Of a stretch of DNA of 64,000 nt, positions 37,184 to 47,272 are shown piece after piece (positions within the stretch are counted from its first letter, which is position 1; every line of letters starts with the position of its first letter). This DNA is from Sporocytophaga sp. (GTDB lineage: Bacteria > Bacteroidota > Bacteroidia > Cytophagales > Cytophagaceae): positions 1,054,001 to 1,118,000 of the forward strand of contig JANQAB010000003.1 of NCBI GenBank assembly GCA_024707265.1, in the 5' to 3' direction. A model generated the notes under the pieces. That model ran no database searches, had not been told where the DNA came from, and was given only the letters and a program-made list of their open reading frames with translations. The translations under genes were made by a program, and so were the position numbers.

Positions 37184-37723
37184 TTATTTGATTGTATTTT
37201 CCCAATCATTTTTCCGGACCAAATATTCAAAGTGCAATAACTTTTCACCGTTAATATCCATATCAAATTCACCTACTTTTGTTGCACCTATTTTTTCGAT
37301 GGCTTTTTGAGAACGAAAATTAGTCGAACCGATATGAAAATATACTTTATCCACGAATTGAAATGCGTAATCTAAAAGTATCTTCTTTACTGATTTATTG
37401 TATTGCCCTCCCCAAAATGATCTTGCTAAAAATGTATAACCAATTGCTACACTTTGTTTCTCGGGCAGATAGTCATAATAACGAGTTGAGCCAATGACTT
37501 TGTCTGTTAATTTATCTATGACATTGAAAGCTGAACAACTTGAGACAGCACCATTAAAAAAGCGTTCAAACACTTCTCTTTTATACCTGTCAGGAGCAGG
37601 ATGTTGCTCCCAAATCAGTGGATCACAAGCTACATCATAGAGCCTTTCAAAATCTGATTCCGTAAGAGGAACAAGTCTTACAATGTCACTTTCAAGGTCT
37701 TGTATTTTAAATTCGTTTGTCAA
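37184..37723 (-). CDS. GNAT-family N-acetyltransferase
   Basis: 179 residues. RimJ/RimL-type GNAT features: VRLVPLTESDFERLYDVA near the start, GSTRYYDYLPEKQSVAIGYTFL, the acetyl-CoA loop SFWGGQYNKSVKKILLDYAF and KVYFHIGSTNFRSQKAIEKIG. It transfers an acetyl group to an amine; the acceptor is unknown. Stands alone, cytoplasmic. Confidence 0.9.
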   Translation of the reverse strand: MTNEFKIQDLESDIVRLVPLTESDFERLYDVACDPLIWEQHPAPDRYKREVFERFFNGAVSSCSAFNVIDKLTDKVIGSTRYYDYLPEKQSVAIGYTFLARSFWGGQYNKSVKKILLDYAFQFVDKVYFHIGSTNFRSQKAIEKIGATKVGEFDMDINGEKLLHFEYLVRKNDWENTIK

Positions 37724-37974
37724 AATTGATAATCTTTTATTGTGTATTCCTTTTTATGCCATTACAATTACTGCCAGGATACTGCTTAGCAAATTGCCAA
37801 TCATTTTCTTGTTCTGAAGGTTTTTTAGGGTTGCGGCTAAAGGTTTAGTATTAGAAATGTGCAAGGCCATAATGAGTAAGATTTATTCAGATTTACCCAT
37901 GTGAGCACGTCTTTAAAAATAAATAATAAAATACTGTATTTAAAAATAAAGTACCAAAATTTAATTCTATCCAC

Positions 37975-38580
37975 TTATTTTATTTCTATTGGCTCTGGCT
38001 GTTTCCCCAGCAACTTTAATGAGTTACTCCAAACGATTGTCCATTTGCTCTTATCTTCCATCGCAAGGTCATAACTCAAAATATTGTAATTAGGCTCGTA
38101 ATAATCGTCAATGACAATTAAACCAATTTTCGTCTCTTCAACCTGTGGCCCAAAGACACAATACTGACATGGATAATCAAATCGGATTGATTTAACGAGT
38201 GTCAACTTATACGTCTTACTCTCTCCGGGTTTAAATTTTACAGGAAAAGGAAAGTTACTGTCACATTCATGTCCCTTAATGAAAATGTAATTGTTATTAA
38301 CTAAGAGATTGTCTTCAAATGAACATTTCATTAACCATATCTCAACCTGCCGATCTGAAGTGTTTTTAAAGGTCAAACTGATATCAAAATACTTTTGCTT
38401 AAACGAATCGGCTTCAACCAGGTAATTATTGTCAAGAAAATTAAAAATGTAATTATCCTTACTTTTTGTTACTTCATATTCCCTCTCCACCTTAATGTCA
38501 ATGGCTATGGGGGATCTATCATCCTTTGCCTTGCTCTGAAATAAAAACAGACCAATAATAAAAATCAACTTGAGTTTCAT
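37975..38580 (-). CDS. Exported protein of unknown function
   Basis: 201 residues with a hydrophobic N-terminal signal. Mature part of beta strands with SRYEVTK-like basic stretches and two Cys (CSFEDNLL, CVFGPQVEE), suggesting an Ig-like or beta-sandwich periplasmic protein. Its start overlaps the stop of the next lipoprotein gene by four bases, so they form an operon. No family recognised. Confidence 0.65.
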   Translation of the reverse strand: MKLKLIFIIGLFLFQSKAKDDRSPIAIDIKVEREYEVTKSKDNYIFNFLDNNYLVEADSFKQKYFDISLTFKNTSDRQVEIWLMKCSFEDNLLVNNNYIFIKGHECDSNFPFPVKFKPGESKTYKLTLVKSIRFDYPCQYCVFGPQVEETKIGLIVIDDYYEPNYNILSYDLAMEDKSKWTIVWSNSLKLLGKQPEPIEIK

Positions 38581-39299
38581 GACATTCTTATTAGGCGAAT
38601 ATTTAATGGATATTCACTTTTGATTATTTTTATTTGATTGGAAGTAAGGGTACAGGCATCTTTTCCAAATTTCTCTTTTGAAATACTATCTATTACTGTA
38701 ATGTATCCTTCAGTAATTTCTTTTAATATTGTTGTAATATATTTAAAAGCTTCTCCATGGAATGAAAGAATAATTAAAGGAACTTCCAGCCTATTAGAAC
38801 TAAGGGAATCAACAATATCAGTGCCCTTTAAGCCAATGTAATATTTATAAATTTTTTCTTTCCAATTTTCTCTTTCAAACTGCTTCTTCGAATAATAATT
38901 TATTCTAATAATATTTTTTGCATTCGCAAAATAGCCCCCTGAAGAGGTTACCAATAATTGACATAATGATACGTCCATTCCATTTACCTTAATATAAGGA
39001 TATACATTGGAACCATAGAATTTATTGACATCAATTAAATCCTGACTATCAAAGCTATCAGAAGTTATGCGATGAAATTCGCACTTACCATTTTGTACAC
39101 GAGCGTGATATATGAATTCATTATAATTATCAATAGAATCCAATGGAATCTCCCAGTTGCTTTTGGGATTCTCTAATAAAAAGATCTGGTTATTACAAAG
39201 GTGCTTGAGATCAACCATAACATTCTCTTTTCCTGTTTCTTTATTTTCATTACAGGAGAAAAGTGAAAATAGAATTGTAAAAGTTATGATATGTTTCAT
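38577..39299 (-). CDS. Lipoprotein of unknown function
   Basis: 240 residues from the ATG at 39299, selected because it opens a lipoprotein signal with FSLFSCNENK; the fourteen codons upstream do not fit a signal. No family recognised. Overlaps the downstream gene by four bases, so both are probably one operon. Confidence 0.65.
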   Translation of the reverse strand: MKHIITFTILFSLFSCNENKETGKENVMVDLKHLCNNQIFLLENPKSNWEIPLDSIDNYNEFIYHARVQNGKCEFHRITSDSFDSQDLIDVNKFYGSNVYPYIKVNGMDVSLCQLLVTSSGGYFANAKNIIRINYYSKKQFERENWKEKIYKYYIGLKGTDIVDSLSSNRLEVPLIILSFHGEAFKYITTILKEITEGYITVIDSISKEKFGKDACTLTSNQIKIIKSEYPLNIRLIRMS

Positions 39300-39412
39300 T
39301 TTATTGATGCTGACCTCATACAAATTAAGGCATACAGGCAAACTAATTTAATAATTAATAATTACAGTACGATACTTGGAATAATGAATGTTATCTGTCA
39401 GCATTATTTTAC

Positions 39413-40267
39413 TCAATAAGCGACAATTTCTTTTTTTGCATGAGCAGTCATTGTACCGGTTGCTTCCATCCCCAATATTCCATCGTATGAAATCCATCTA
39501 CCTTTATCTATTGAAAATTCAGCAATCCCTTGATAAGTAAATTCCATCATTGTTTCTGTTTTATTTACTTTACCCGTAAACGAAGGTGCATTAAAACTTC
39601 CCTTTACATATTCAATAATCTCATATTTAAGTACGGCTATGGTTTCTCCTTTTATCTTTTTTAAATCAACAAATGTCACTTTGTTTAACTTAAATGAAGA
39701 GTCGCATATAAAATTTTGGTCATTAGAAATCAAGTTAATATCCAATGACCACGTATCTCCAATCTTTACAGGTTTAGATGGAAGTTGAAAAAATAATGCT
39801 ATCAGGTTTCTCTGACTACTATTCACCCAAAAGCTATGGATTTCTCCGGTTTCATATACTGAACCTCGTAGCATTACACCCTGATTCATAAATTTCATCA
39901 TTTGTTGTGGTCCATTCCCTGAAGAATCTGATTTTACATTTTTATCTTTTGGTTTTGTCTCCAATACAATATCAACAACTCCATAACCCTTATTAGTCAA
40001 TTTAGCCACTAAATCGATATTCTTATATGACTCATTTAGTTTTTTGAATAAGTTTTGAGCTTTTTGAGTTTTTGTACTGTCTGAAAAATCTTTATATAGC
40101 CTTCCGAAGTTGAAATCAATCGTAGTAGTATCTATCTCATTCATTACTGTCTGATATGATAAATTTTCATTCCTTTCAATTTTCCAGTTTAGTTTAACTT
40201 CTTTATTCTTTTGAGCAAATGAGATAAATGCCAAAAATCCAAATAACAATGTAAAAGTATATTTCAT
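39413..40267 (-). CDS. Exported protein (DUF6263-like)
   Basis: 284 residues from the ATG at 40267 (MKYTFTLLFGFLAFISFAQ), a signal peptide; fifteen upstream codons lack signal character. The mature part has the pattern LNWKIERNENLSYQTVMNE, GDTWSLDINL and GIAEFSIDKGRWISYDGI seen in DUF6263-type proteins, judged from memory. Likely periplasmic; function unknown. Confidence 0.7.
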   Translation of the reverse strand: MKYTFTLLFGFLAFISFAQKNKEVKLNWKIERNENLSYQTVMNEIDTTTIDFNFGRLYKDFSDSTKTQKAQNLFKKLNESYKNIDLVAKLTNKGYGVVDIVLETKPKDKNVKSDSSGNGPQQMMKFMNQGVMLRGSVYETGEIHSFWVNSSQRNLIALFFQLPSKPVKIGDTWSLDINLISNDQNFICDSSFKLNKVTFVDLKKIKGETIAVLKYEIIEYVKGSFNAPSFTGKVNKTETMMEFTYQGIAEFSIDKGRWISYDGILGMEATGTMTAHAKKEIVAY

Positions 40268-40463
40268 GTTTTTGCTTTTTATGCTTCCAGATAACTTTGA
40301 ATATATGTACATCCAATCGTTTCCTGCAAGCTAATAAATTTAAACTTAGTATGTACAGTGGACTCCTGGACATACCCCTTTGTATTTTTTCAGACAATTA
40401 CACCCTCAATACTTGAGAAAAAAGAATATTATTGACAACAAGATTAGACTCCGCTAAACCTTG

Positions 40464-41597
40464 TTACACATTATATTCAATATCAAAAACTTTATCCAAC
40501 TGTCTTTCATTGACAAACTCAGGCGTAATTTTTACCAGTGCATTTCTCAACCAGATAGCAGCATTATTTTCCCAATGTGCAACTTTTCCTATTTTCCAAC
40601 TTGTATTGACAATGAAATGTGCTTTGGCCATTCTTAATTTTTCATACTGTCTAAAAACTTCTTCAGCACTTTTACCTTGTGCAAATAATCTTCCAATGAC
40701 GTATGCATCTTCCACTGCCTGACACGCGCCTTGTCCCATATTAGGCGTTGTGGCGTGAGCTGCATCACCTATTAAACACACTTTTCCATTTTGCCATTTT
40801 GTGATTGGCTCTAAGTCTATAATGTCGCTAAAATGAATATTGGCTTTGGGTGTTTCTGAAATGATTTGTACAACTTCCGGGTGAAACTCTTTAAACAACT
40901 CCGTGATGTGTTCATTGTCATACATCAAAGATTCATTAATCACCGCATACCAATAGACTTTCTTTTCGCTGATTTTTACAAAGCCAAAACGTTTTCCTTT
41001 TCCCCACGCTTCGAAGGCTTGATTGTTGTATTTTTCAACCCAATCAAACTCCCCTACTCCTCTCCAACATCTTTGTTTCGTATCCCTGATATTGCCTGAT
41101 CCAAACAATTGTTTTCTCACAACTGATTTTATACCATCAGCACCAATTACAACATCAGCATTGACCACTGTTCCGTCTTCAAAAGTTAGTTTGAAATCAT
41201 TTCCTTTGTCAATTCTGGATAGGCGCTTGGATAATTGAATGTTTTCAAAACCGATTTCATTGGCTAAAATTTTCTGCAGGTCAGCCCGATGAATGGCGAC
41301 GTTATAAACTTTGTATTTGTTTTCAAACCTGGTAAGGTCTGCTAAGGATAGTGTATTGAGTTGAGCGTCCGTAATTTTAATGTTCGAAATTTTACAACCT
41401 GCCTCTTCTATTTTATGACAAACGCCAAGCTTTTTAAAAACCTGCATAGCGTTGTTTGCCATTACAATACCGGCACCAACAGGTTTAATTTCTGATGCAC
41501 TTTCGTAAATTACTACTTCTTTTCCGCTTTGCTTTAAGGCTAATGCTGTTGTCAAACCGCCAATGCCGCCACCTATAATTGCTATTTTCATTGTCAT
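40464..41597 (-). CDS. FAD-dependent aromatic-type monooxygenase
   Basis: 377 residues. GxGxxG site IAIIGGGIGGLTTALALK at the N-terminus, GADGIKSVVRK near residue 150 and CLIGDAAHATTPNMGQGACQ near 275 are the standard motifs of group A flavoprotein hydroxylases (as in kynurenine 3-monooxygenase, UbiH, TetX). Substrate cannot be told. It lies 70 bp downstream of a Crp/Fnr regulator and is probably controlled with it. A TetX-like drug-inactivating role is possible but unproven. Confidence 0.88.
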   Translation of the reverse strand: MTMKIAIIGGGIGGLTTALALKQSGKEVVIYESASEIKPVGAGIVMANNAMQVFKKLGVCHKIEEAGCKISNIKITDAQLNTLSLADLTRFENKYKVYNVAIHRADLQKILANEIGFENIQLSKRLSRIDKGNDFKLTFEDGTVVNADVVIGADGIKSVVRKQLFGSGNIRDTKQRCWRGVGEFDWVEKYNNQAFEAWGKGKRFGFVKISEKKVYWYAVINESLMYDNEHITELFKEFHPEVVQIISETPKANIHFSDIIDLEPITKWQNGKVCLIGDAAHATTPNMGQGACQAVEDAYVIGRLFAQGKSAEEVFRQYEKLRMAKAHFIVNTSWKIGKVAHWENNAAIWLRNALVKITPEFVNERQLDKVFDIEYNV

Positions 41598-41667
41598 TAA
41601 CTTTTGATTTCTACGACAATTTATGGCGCTAAAAAGGAAAAGACGTTCACTTAAGTTAATTTCTACT

Positions 41668-42240
41668 TTAGTAAATTCTTTTTCTAATTCTGCTCAATGA
41701 TTGTGGTGTGATGCCCAAATAGGATGAAATATATTTTTGAGGAATTTTATCCAGAATTTCCGGTGACTTTTTTAAAAGGTTTAAATAGCGTTGTTCGGGT
41801 GTATAAAAAAACAACTCGTCAAGCCTTTGTTTCGCTGAAAGAAAAGCCAGGTCAGATATACGTTTTGCAAAACCTAGCCAAAAAACGTCCTTCGTTATGA
41901 GTTCTTCAATACTTCTTTTTTCAAAATAAAGGACTTCTGTCCTCAACAATGTTTCAATTTTTGCCTGAGATTTTTCGCCTGTTAAATAGCTTGCATAGTC
42001 CCCAATTACGTCCTCATTTACTTGCAATAAATAACTGATCTCCTCGCCTTTTTCATTTACATAATAAATTCGGGCAGCACCATTGATAATATATCCCAAA
42101 CGGTCAAATACACCATTTTTTGTTTCTACAGCTTCGTTTTTCTCATGTGTAACGATAACGCAGATACCTAACAATTCCTCTACCCGATCAATTGGTATTT
42201 GAAGCGTGTTTACTAATTTTTCTTTTACAGACTGCATCAT
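41668..42240 (-). CDS. Crp/Fnr-family transcriptional regulator
   Basis: 190 residues: an N-terminal cyclic-nucleotide-binding-like barrel (GYIINGAARIYYVNEKGEE, YLLQVNEDVIGDY) and a C-terminal HTH (IPQKYISSYLGITPQSLSRIRKR). Bacteroidota regulators of this type often control neighbouring oxidoreductases. The effector is unknown. Adjacent to the FAD monooxygenase. Confidence 0.88.
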   Translation of the reverse strand: MMQSVKEKLVNTLQIPIDRVEELLGICVIVTHEKNEAVETKNGVFDRLGYIINGAARIYYVNEKGEEISYLLQVNEDVIGDYASYLTGEKSQAKIETLLRTEVLYFEKRSIEELITKDVFWLGFAKRISDLAFLSAKQRLDELFFYTPEQRYLNLLKKSPEILDKIPQKYISSYLGITPQSLSRIRKRIY

Positions 42241-42407
42241 TTAGTACAAACTATTGAGTCTCTGGCATTCTTAACAAACCAACAATCCTAACAACCTGAT
42301 TTGTCTGTTAACCAATCCGTTCAGTTTTGCGAGTTAGTGATCAGGCTGAAAGTTAAGAAAGATGAAGATAAAACGCAGAACTTTTTCTAATTCCCACATA
42401 ACAACTA

Positions 42408-42470
42408 TTCCGGACTAAACTGAGCCGGCTTCAAGTGCCCAAATTGGTTATTCCGGACAAAAGCGAGCCA
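42408..42470. mobile_element. Orphan IS21-type end repeats
   Basis: TTCCGGACTAAACTGAGCC (42408-42426) and TTCCGGACAAAAGCGAGCC (42451-42469) match the double end motif TTCCGGACTAAATTGAGCC of the IS at 61.9 kb. No istA/istB follows. A short 21-codon ORF (from 42543) and non-coding sequence fill 42480-42700. A relic or solo end of a related element. Confidence 0.6.
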
Positions 42471-42701
42471 CTTAAATTTGTTTTTTTCAACTATAAGAAC
42501 CTTAATTTCTGTGGTTTAAACTTATCAGCTTTAAACCTAAAAATGAAAGAATATAATGCTATTAATGAAATTGTACCAAGTCAACATATTAAGAGCGAGG
42601 TAAAATGAATGCCTTTAATATTTTCTTTGGGGGTTTCGCTCATCCAAGTAGTTGCCCAACCAGACCAGATAATGGTTCTAATCACCAAAGACAAAAAAAA
42701 T

Positions 42702-42738
42702 AAAGAGGCTGGCTTTAAATTCAAAGCCAGCCTCTTTT
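42702..42738 (-). terminator. Rho-independent terminator of the T9SS gene
   Basis: A 15-bp perfect stem (AAAGAGGCTGGCTTT with its complement) around a 6-nt loop. On the minus strand it is followed by eight T, 20 bp after the stop at 42758. Confidence 0.9.
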
Positions 42739-42757
42739 GCATTGTAATTATAAGATC

Positions 42758-44647
42758 TTAATTTCTGATCATCTTCTGTCTTGCAACAGTTCCTTCTTTA
42801 GTATGCATCTCTACTATATACAATCCTGGAATCCCCTCCCATTCAAGCATAACAGCATCTGTATTTTCAAAAGTTACAGTAGATATGATATGCCCCTCCA
42901 TAGAGCTGACACGCACTGTTCCACTGTTAGGTGCAGACAACTGAAGAAACAAGGGCCCTGCACCCGGATTTGGATATAAAGAAAAAACAGGTGATAATTT
43001 GTTTCCTATACCAGAAACAGCATTTACCGAAATGGTAATCGTTTCACTATCGTCAAGTGCGCCATCACTTACGGTAATTGTTACATCGTGATCTCCTGCC
43101 TGGGTATTGTCAGGCGTCCATTCAAATTCCCCGCTTATGGCATCAATACTCATACCTTTGGCTATAGAAGCAGCATCAAGGCTATAGCTTAACGAAGTGG
43201 AGGTTTCTTCATCTTCGGCAGTCACAGTGAAACTTAGTTCAAAATCTTCGTCAGTTGTTTTGTTACCGATGGATGCAAGAACAGGGGCTACATTACAAGG
43301 CGTACCTGTTATAATAGGAGAAGCATCAAGCCAGTTAGAGGTCGTTCCGATTAAAGAAAAATTAACCAACTCCCCGTTGTTGGTATTAGCTGTCGCATCT
43401 ATAAGAGTTGTGTGGACATTGTTATTGGCGGTATTAATGCCCTGATTAAATTTATAATAAGCTTGTAACCCTTGCTCAGTACCTTTAAGCTCACAGCTCA
43501 TTCCATTGGCAATTTCTTTAGGAGAACGAGCGATGTTCCATATTCTCACTTCATCCATCGTTACATTAGGGTTACGGCCTGATGCATAATAAGCTCCCAG
43601 CCACAAATTGCTATTACTAACTCCTATTCCGGAAAGCTGAGGAATGCTTGCTTGTTTCTTCAGCACACCATTTACAAAAATAGCAGCTATCTTGGCTTCG
43701 TTATCCCATGTACAGGCGATATGATACCATGTATTGACTTGCAGCACATTGGCATCGGTATTGGTTTCTATCCAGGAGTCGTTGCCCAGTAGAAAGTTAA
43801 TAATACCACTGCTGCCTACACGCAATGCGTAACCATTTTTACCGATACTGGATTCTTTGTTTATTATATTCCCCTCATAGATATTCGTTTTGAACTGATC
43901 AAATTTTACCATTGCCTCCAAGGTAAGGCTTTCTGTTATTTGCAAAGATGCTGCATTACCACAATCTACCCCATCATTTGTTCCATCAAAATGTAGAGTG
44001 TTGGCAGGAGAAGGGTCATCCGGTGTACCTGCGTTGCAGTCATCGTCTTTTCCATTGAGTAATATTTCCGTTTTTCCCGGATTGATACTGGCATCATTGT
44101 CATTACAATCTCCTCCAGGTGCAGTGCCTGCTAAATAATAATTAACAGAACTGTTGCTGGGGTTATTGCAGCTTTCTACAAAAACACCCCCTGTATAACC
44201 ATCCCCGTCTGCATCCGCATACCATCGTATGGGGATAGTTATGATGGCTGCATTATTATCATCACAGTCCCGAGTACAGGGAATACCGTCATCATCTGCA
44301 TCTGCATAGAAAGTTGCTTTAATTAGTCCATAAGCGGACTTAAAAGATGGGGTTATAAAGTATCTATAATACTGGTCATCGATTTGTTCACCCAAAGTCA
44401 ACTTATATTCAATCCCATTATGTGCCATTATATATTCTGACACTTCTTCTCCGCTGGAAAATAATTCTTTAAGCCCTTGAAAGTTTCCAGATGTTGTTAC
44501 TTTAAGAGCTATTTTGTTTGTGTCTTTGTCAAAGGTTTGAGATGAATAAAGAGATTCGATAGTCCCCTTGGGCAAGCAGCCCTGCGCAAGTACTTTTGCA
44601 ATTCCTAAACTAAGTAGCAGATTGATTAAAAGTAGTTTTTTTATCAT
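42758..44647 (-). CDS. T9SS cargo protein with MopE-like, LamG and Ig-like domains
   Basis: 629 residues. A signal peptide ends ...VLAQG. Residues about 110-215 have repeated Asp-rich MopE-like metal-binding phrases (YADADDDGIPCTRDCDDN, YADADGDGYTGG, GGDCNDNDASINPG). Next comes a LamG/concanavalin-like domain (about 220-400) with ITESLTLEAMVKF and TMDEVRIWNIARS, then a putative Ig/He_PIG domain ending ETITISV. The end is a T9SS type A sorting domain, FSLYPNPGAGPLFLQL followed by YIVEMHTKEGT. Secreted across the outer membrane and attached to the surface or released. Binding target unknown. Confidence 0.9.
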   Translation of the reverse strand: MIKKLLLINLLLSLGIAKVLAQGCLPKGTIESLYSSQTFDKDTNKIALKVTTSGNFQGLKELFSSGEEVSEYIMAHNGIEYKLTLGEQIDDQYYRYFITPSFKSAYGLIKATFYADADDDGIPCTRDCDDNNAAIITIPIRWYADADGDGYTGGVFVESCNNPSNSSVNYYLAGTAPGGDCNDNDASINPGKTEILLNGKDDDCNAGTPDDPSPANTLHFDGTNDGVDCGNAASLQITESLTLEAMVKFDQFKTNIYEGNIINKESSIGKNGYALRVGSSGIINFLLGNDSWIETNTDANVLQVNTWYHIACTWDNEAKIAAIFVNGVLKKQASIPQLSGIGVSNSNLWLGAYYASGRNPNVTMDEVRIWNIARSPKEIANGMSCELKGTEQGLQAYYKFNQGINTANNNVHTTLIDATANTNNGELVNFSLIGTTSNWLDASPIITGTPCNVAPVLASIGNKTTDEDFELSFTVTAEDEETSTSLSYSLDAASIAKGMSIDAISGEFEWTPDNTQAGDHDVTITVSDGALDDSETITISVNAVSGIGNKLSPVFSLYPNPGAGPLFLQLSAPNSGTVRVSSMEGHIISTVTFENTDAVMLEWEGIPGLYIVEMHTKEGTVARQKMIRN

Positions 44648-44890
44648 AATAGGTATTGAATGAATGAATGTAACAAATAACTATTTCACTTACAGACGCA
44701 TAAGTCTTAATCGGTGAAGTTAAATAATACCATTGATAACATTGTAAAAAATGCGAACAACAGATTTTTTTGAATTATTGGATTAGGGAAAGGGGCAACA
44801 GCAAGAGATAATATGGTTTGGGGACAGGCAAGACTTCTATCAATACAGCAAAGCCCTGTAAGTCTGAAAAAAACTGACATTGAAGAGGTT

Positions 44891-45110
44891 AAATGTTTAT
44901 AGATAATAGCAAACTAATAACATACGCCCCTGAAGGGGTCGCATCAAGGCAATGCCCAGTTATCTATATCACCCCTTCAGGATTGTTAGATTTTCTGAAT
45001 CAGGAATTGTCAATCAAAATATTTGATTTCATAATGCAATGAAATCAGACATAGGGCTCCACCCTATGCAGACACAACACCACCCCCTCCGGGGCTTCAG
45101 AAAAACTTTC
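44891..45110 (+). repeat. REP-like repeat, adjacent copies B and C
   Basis: 44891-45015 matches the reverse complement of 16285-16418 at about 80% by eye, and 45028-45110 matches 2943-3030. They contain GCCCCTGAAGGGGTC-type and CCCCCTCCGGGGC palindromic cores. Intergenic between the T9SS gene and an AraC gene; the rest of 44648-45179 has no gene. Confidence 0.7.
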
Positions 45111-45179
45111 CTATCTTGTTTGGGTGATCTAATCATAGATTAGCCCATCCTATTTTATAGAATACCAAATTATGATTTG

Positions 45180-46025
45180 CTATTTTAACAAACCCTCTGA
45201 ATTTCTTTTTTCAATAATAAGGTAAAATCCCCGAATGATAATATCGAACAGAGGATGAGTATTTTTAAAATACAAAGATGGGTCTTCGCCCAGATAGTAA
45301 CGAAAGTCTTTTAAAAAATGAGCACGATTATAAAAATCAAAATTAGATAGCTGTTGTTCTCTGTCCGGAGAAATGGTTTCCAGTATTTTTATGACCTCAA
45401 GAAAACGAATTCGCTTAGCAAAATTTCCGGGACTATTACCTACACTATAAGAAAAGTGCTTCTCAAGATAGCGTCTGCTGCAATTATACTTCTTTGCAAG
45501 TGTGTCTACGGAAATTTCTCCTCCTACAGCGCATATATCTTCTATACATTGGTCTATTACCGGAGGAATGGGATAGAGTGCATCCAGCTTCTCCAAGAAG
45601 AATGCATCGTGGGCAGCAGCTACTTCTTCATCACTTGTTGCCTGCATTACTTTTTGAATATACTCTTTGTTATCTACAAACCCACTCAGTGGTTTAATGT
45701 GGTCTCTTACATCGTTGGCATTAGCACCCAATAATTTATACATCCCTAAAGGTGTAAAGGCGATGCCCGTAAATTCCGATTCTGGTAATATTCTAAATTT
45801 AAAATGCTGAAGGATATGTCCATGGAGGGTTGGTTCTTTAAAGAAAAATGTATTGTTTTTTATATAAGTGGTAACCTCACCTTCCTTATAAAAAATCATT
45901 TGTGGATTGCCAACCGGAAATACCTTAATGTCGGCAGGAGCCGAGTGCATATTAAAACGAACGGTATAATAGGTCCGAATATATGGCATCAATTGCGGGG
46001 AAGGACCTTGATAGGTAACTTTCAT
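45180..46025 (-). CDS. AraC-family regulator with DUF6597-like N-terminus
   Basis: 281 residues. N-terminal half with YIRTYYTVRF and VFPVGNPQMIFY followed by FTGIAFTPLGMYKLLG fits DUF6597. The C-terminal double HTH has SVDTLAKKYNCSRRYLEKHF and FYNRAHFLKDFRYYLGEDPS. No clear target gene: neighbours are the T9SS gene (convergent spacing) and accessory genes. Effector unknown. Confidence 0.85.
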   Translation of the reverse strand: MKVTYQGPSPQLMPYIRTYYTVRFNMHSAPADIKVFPVGNPQMIFYKEGEVTTYIKNNTFFFKEPTLHGHILQHFKFRILPESEFTGIAFTPLGMYKLLGANANDVRDHIKPLSGFVDNKEYIQKVMQATSDEEVAAAHDAFFLEKLDALYPIPPVIDQCIEDICAVGGEISVDTLAKKYNCSRRYLEKHFSYSVGNSPGNFAKRIRFLEVIKILETISPDREQQLSNFDFYNRAHFLKDFRYYLGEDPSLYFKNTHPLFDIIIRGFYLIIEKRNSEGLLK

Positions 46026-46337
46026 GAACTCTAATTATGATTTTCTATCATCTATAATGCTAGTGCCCTTCAGATTATTTCTACGAAGCTGTATCTGGTT
46101 AGGAATACAGCTGTGATAACATTCTTTCAAATATGGTTAAAGAATGTTAAATAATAAATAAGGTACGGCAAAAAAGGTAATGGAGCAAACAAACTAAGCC
46201 ACTCAATGTTCAGGGTTTAAAAGTGGTAAGATATCCGTTTACTCAGAAAACCAAAACAGTTTTTTTTTAACTAAGTGCTGGTTTCAAAGAGCAATCTTAC
46301 CCACAACTCACTACCTTGCAATTGCAACAATACACTC
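46026..46337. other. Intergenic gap without a recognised gene
   Basis: 312 bp, AT-rich, with a T11 tract near 46260. No ORF with coding character and no repeat matching the attC-like family was found. Confidence 0.4.
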
Positions 46338-47272
46338 TTAGTGGCTTGCTATTTTGGTCCTGCGTAAACATTCTTCATAATATTTCGCTTCAGCTTTATT
46401 ATTCTCTTGCTTCCAAAGTTTTGCTAAGTCTTCAAACCGTTTTAAATAATCAAATCCAATTGCATACCTTAATTTTTCTAATGCTCGTGGAGATAAGTCA
46501 AATTTACCCTGATATAAATTATTTATACCATTGTGATAATTCAAAACACATTTAAAGTCTTTAACATTAGAAATCGAAAACATATTTACGATTTGCTTAG
46601 CACTACTTTCCTTATGTTATATTTTGTTTCCGGGCCATGGTCAATTAATCTGAATGTAGAAATCAATCCAACACCATTTTTTAACTCTGATATACCAAAT
46701 AGAAAATTACCTTGGGGATCATTGTAAATATCATGCTCGGTAATTCCTAATACCGCAATTGCATCTTTAGGTTTGTTATCTTTCATAACCGCATCAATAA
46801 AAGACCTTGCTTGAATTTGTTCTGTCAAGGTTGGTGCTCCTCCTTTCATTTTTGAGTAATACTCAAAATCAGAAGTTTGAACCAATCGTGTCTGAATAGA
46901 AGCTATTTTTCTAATACTATCGTAAGGTATTCGGTCTAATACCTTTACTTCTAACTGCAAAAATGCTTTTAAATATTCTACTTCACCTTGTATGATCTTC
47001 TCAACTTCTGGTTTCATATTGCCAAATGGAAGCAGGTAAACAACTTCTCTTGTTGAATCTACTTTATTAGGTTTCGAGTTAATGTAATCGACCAAATTTA
47101 TGTCATAGTCTTTTAGCGTTAACCTTTCATGCAGGTCATCAATTACTTTTAAGGAATAACCTGTTGTATCTAAAGCTAACTTTTCATTCTTTTCTTTTGT
47201 CTGTTTAATTTTGTCTGGATTACAGTTCCACATTAAAACTGTAAATAGAGTTATTATAAATGCTTGTTTCAT
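46338..47272 (-). pseudogene. Archaemetzincin-type metalloprotease lacking its HExxH site
   Basis: The first frame (to 46586) opens with a lipoprotein signal (FTVLMWNC) and then shows archaemetzincin features: FGNMKPEVEKIIQGEVEYLKAFL, DAIAVLGITEHDIYNDPQG, NFLFGISELKNGVGLISTFRL and RKVV. The expected zinc motif HEIGH should follow RKVV, but the frame ends in LSKS. The next frame resumes with MFSISNVKDFKCVLNYHNG and an archaemetzincin-like C-terminus. About four bases (CATG-like) appear missing and adjacent bases are changed, so the Zn ligands are gone. Intact length would be about 310 residues. Confidence 0.65.
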
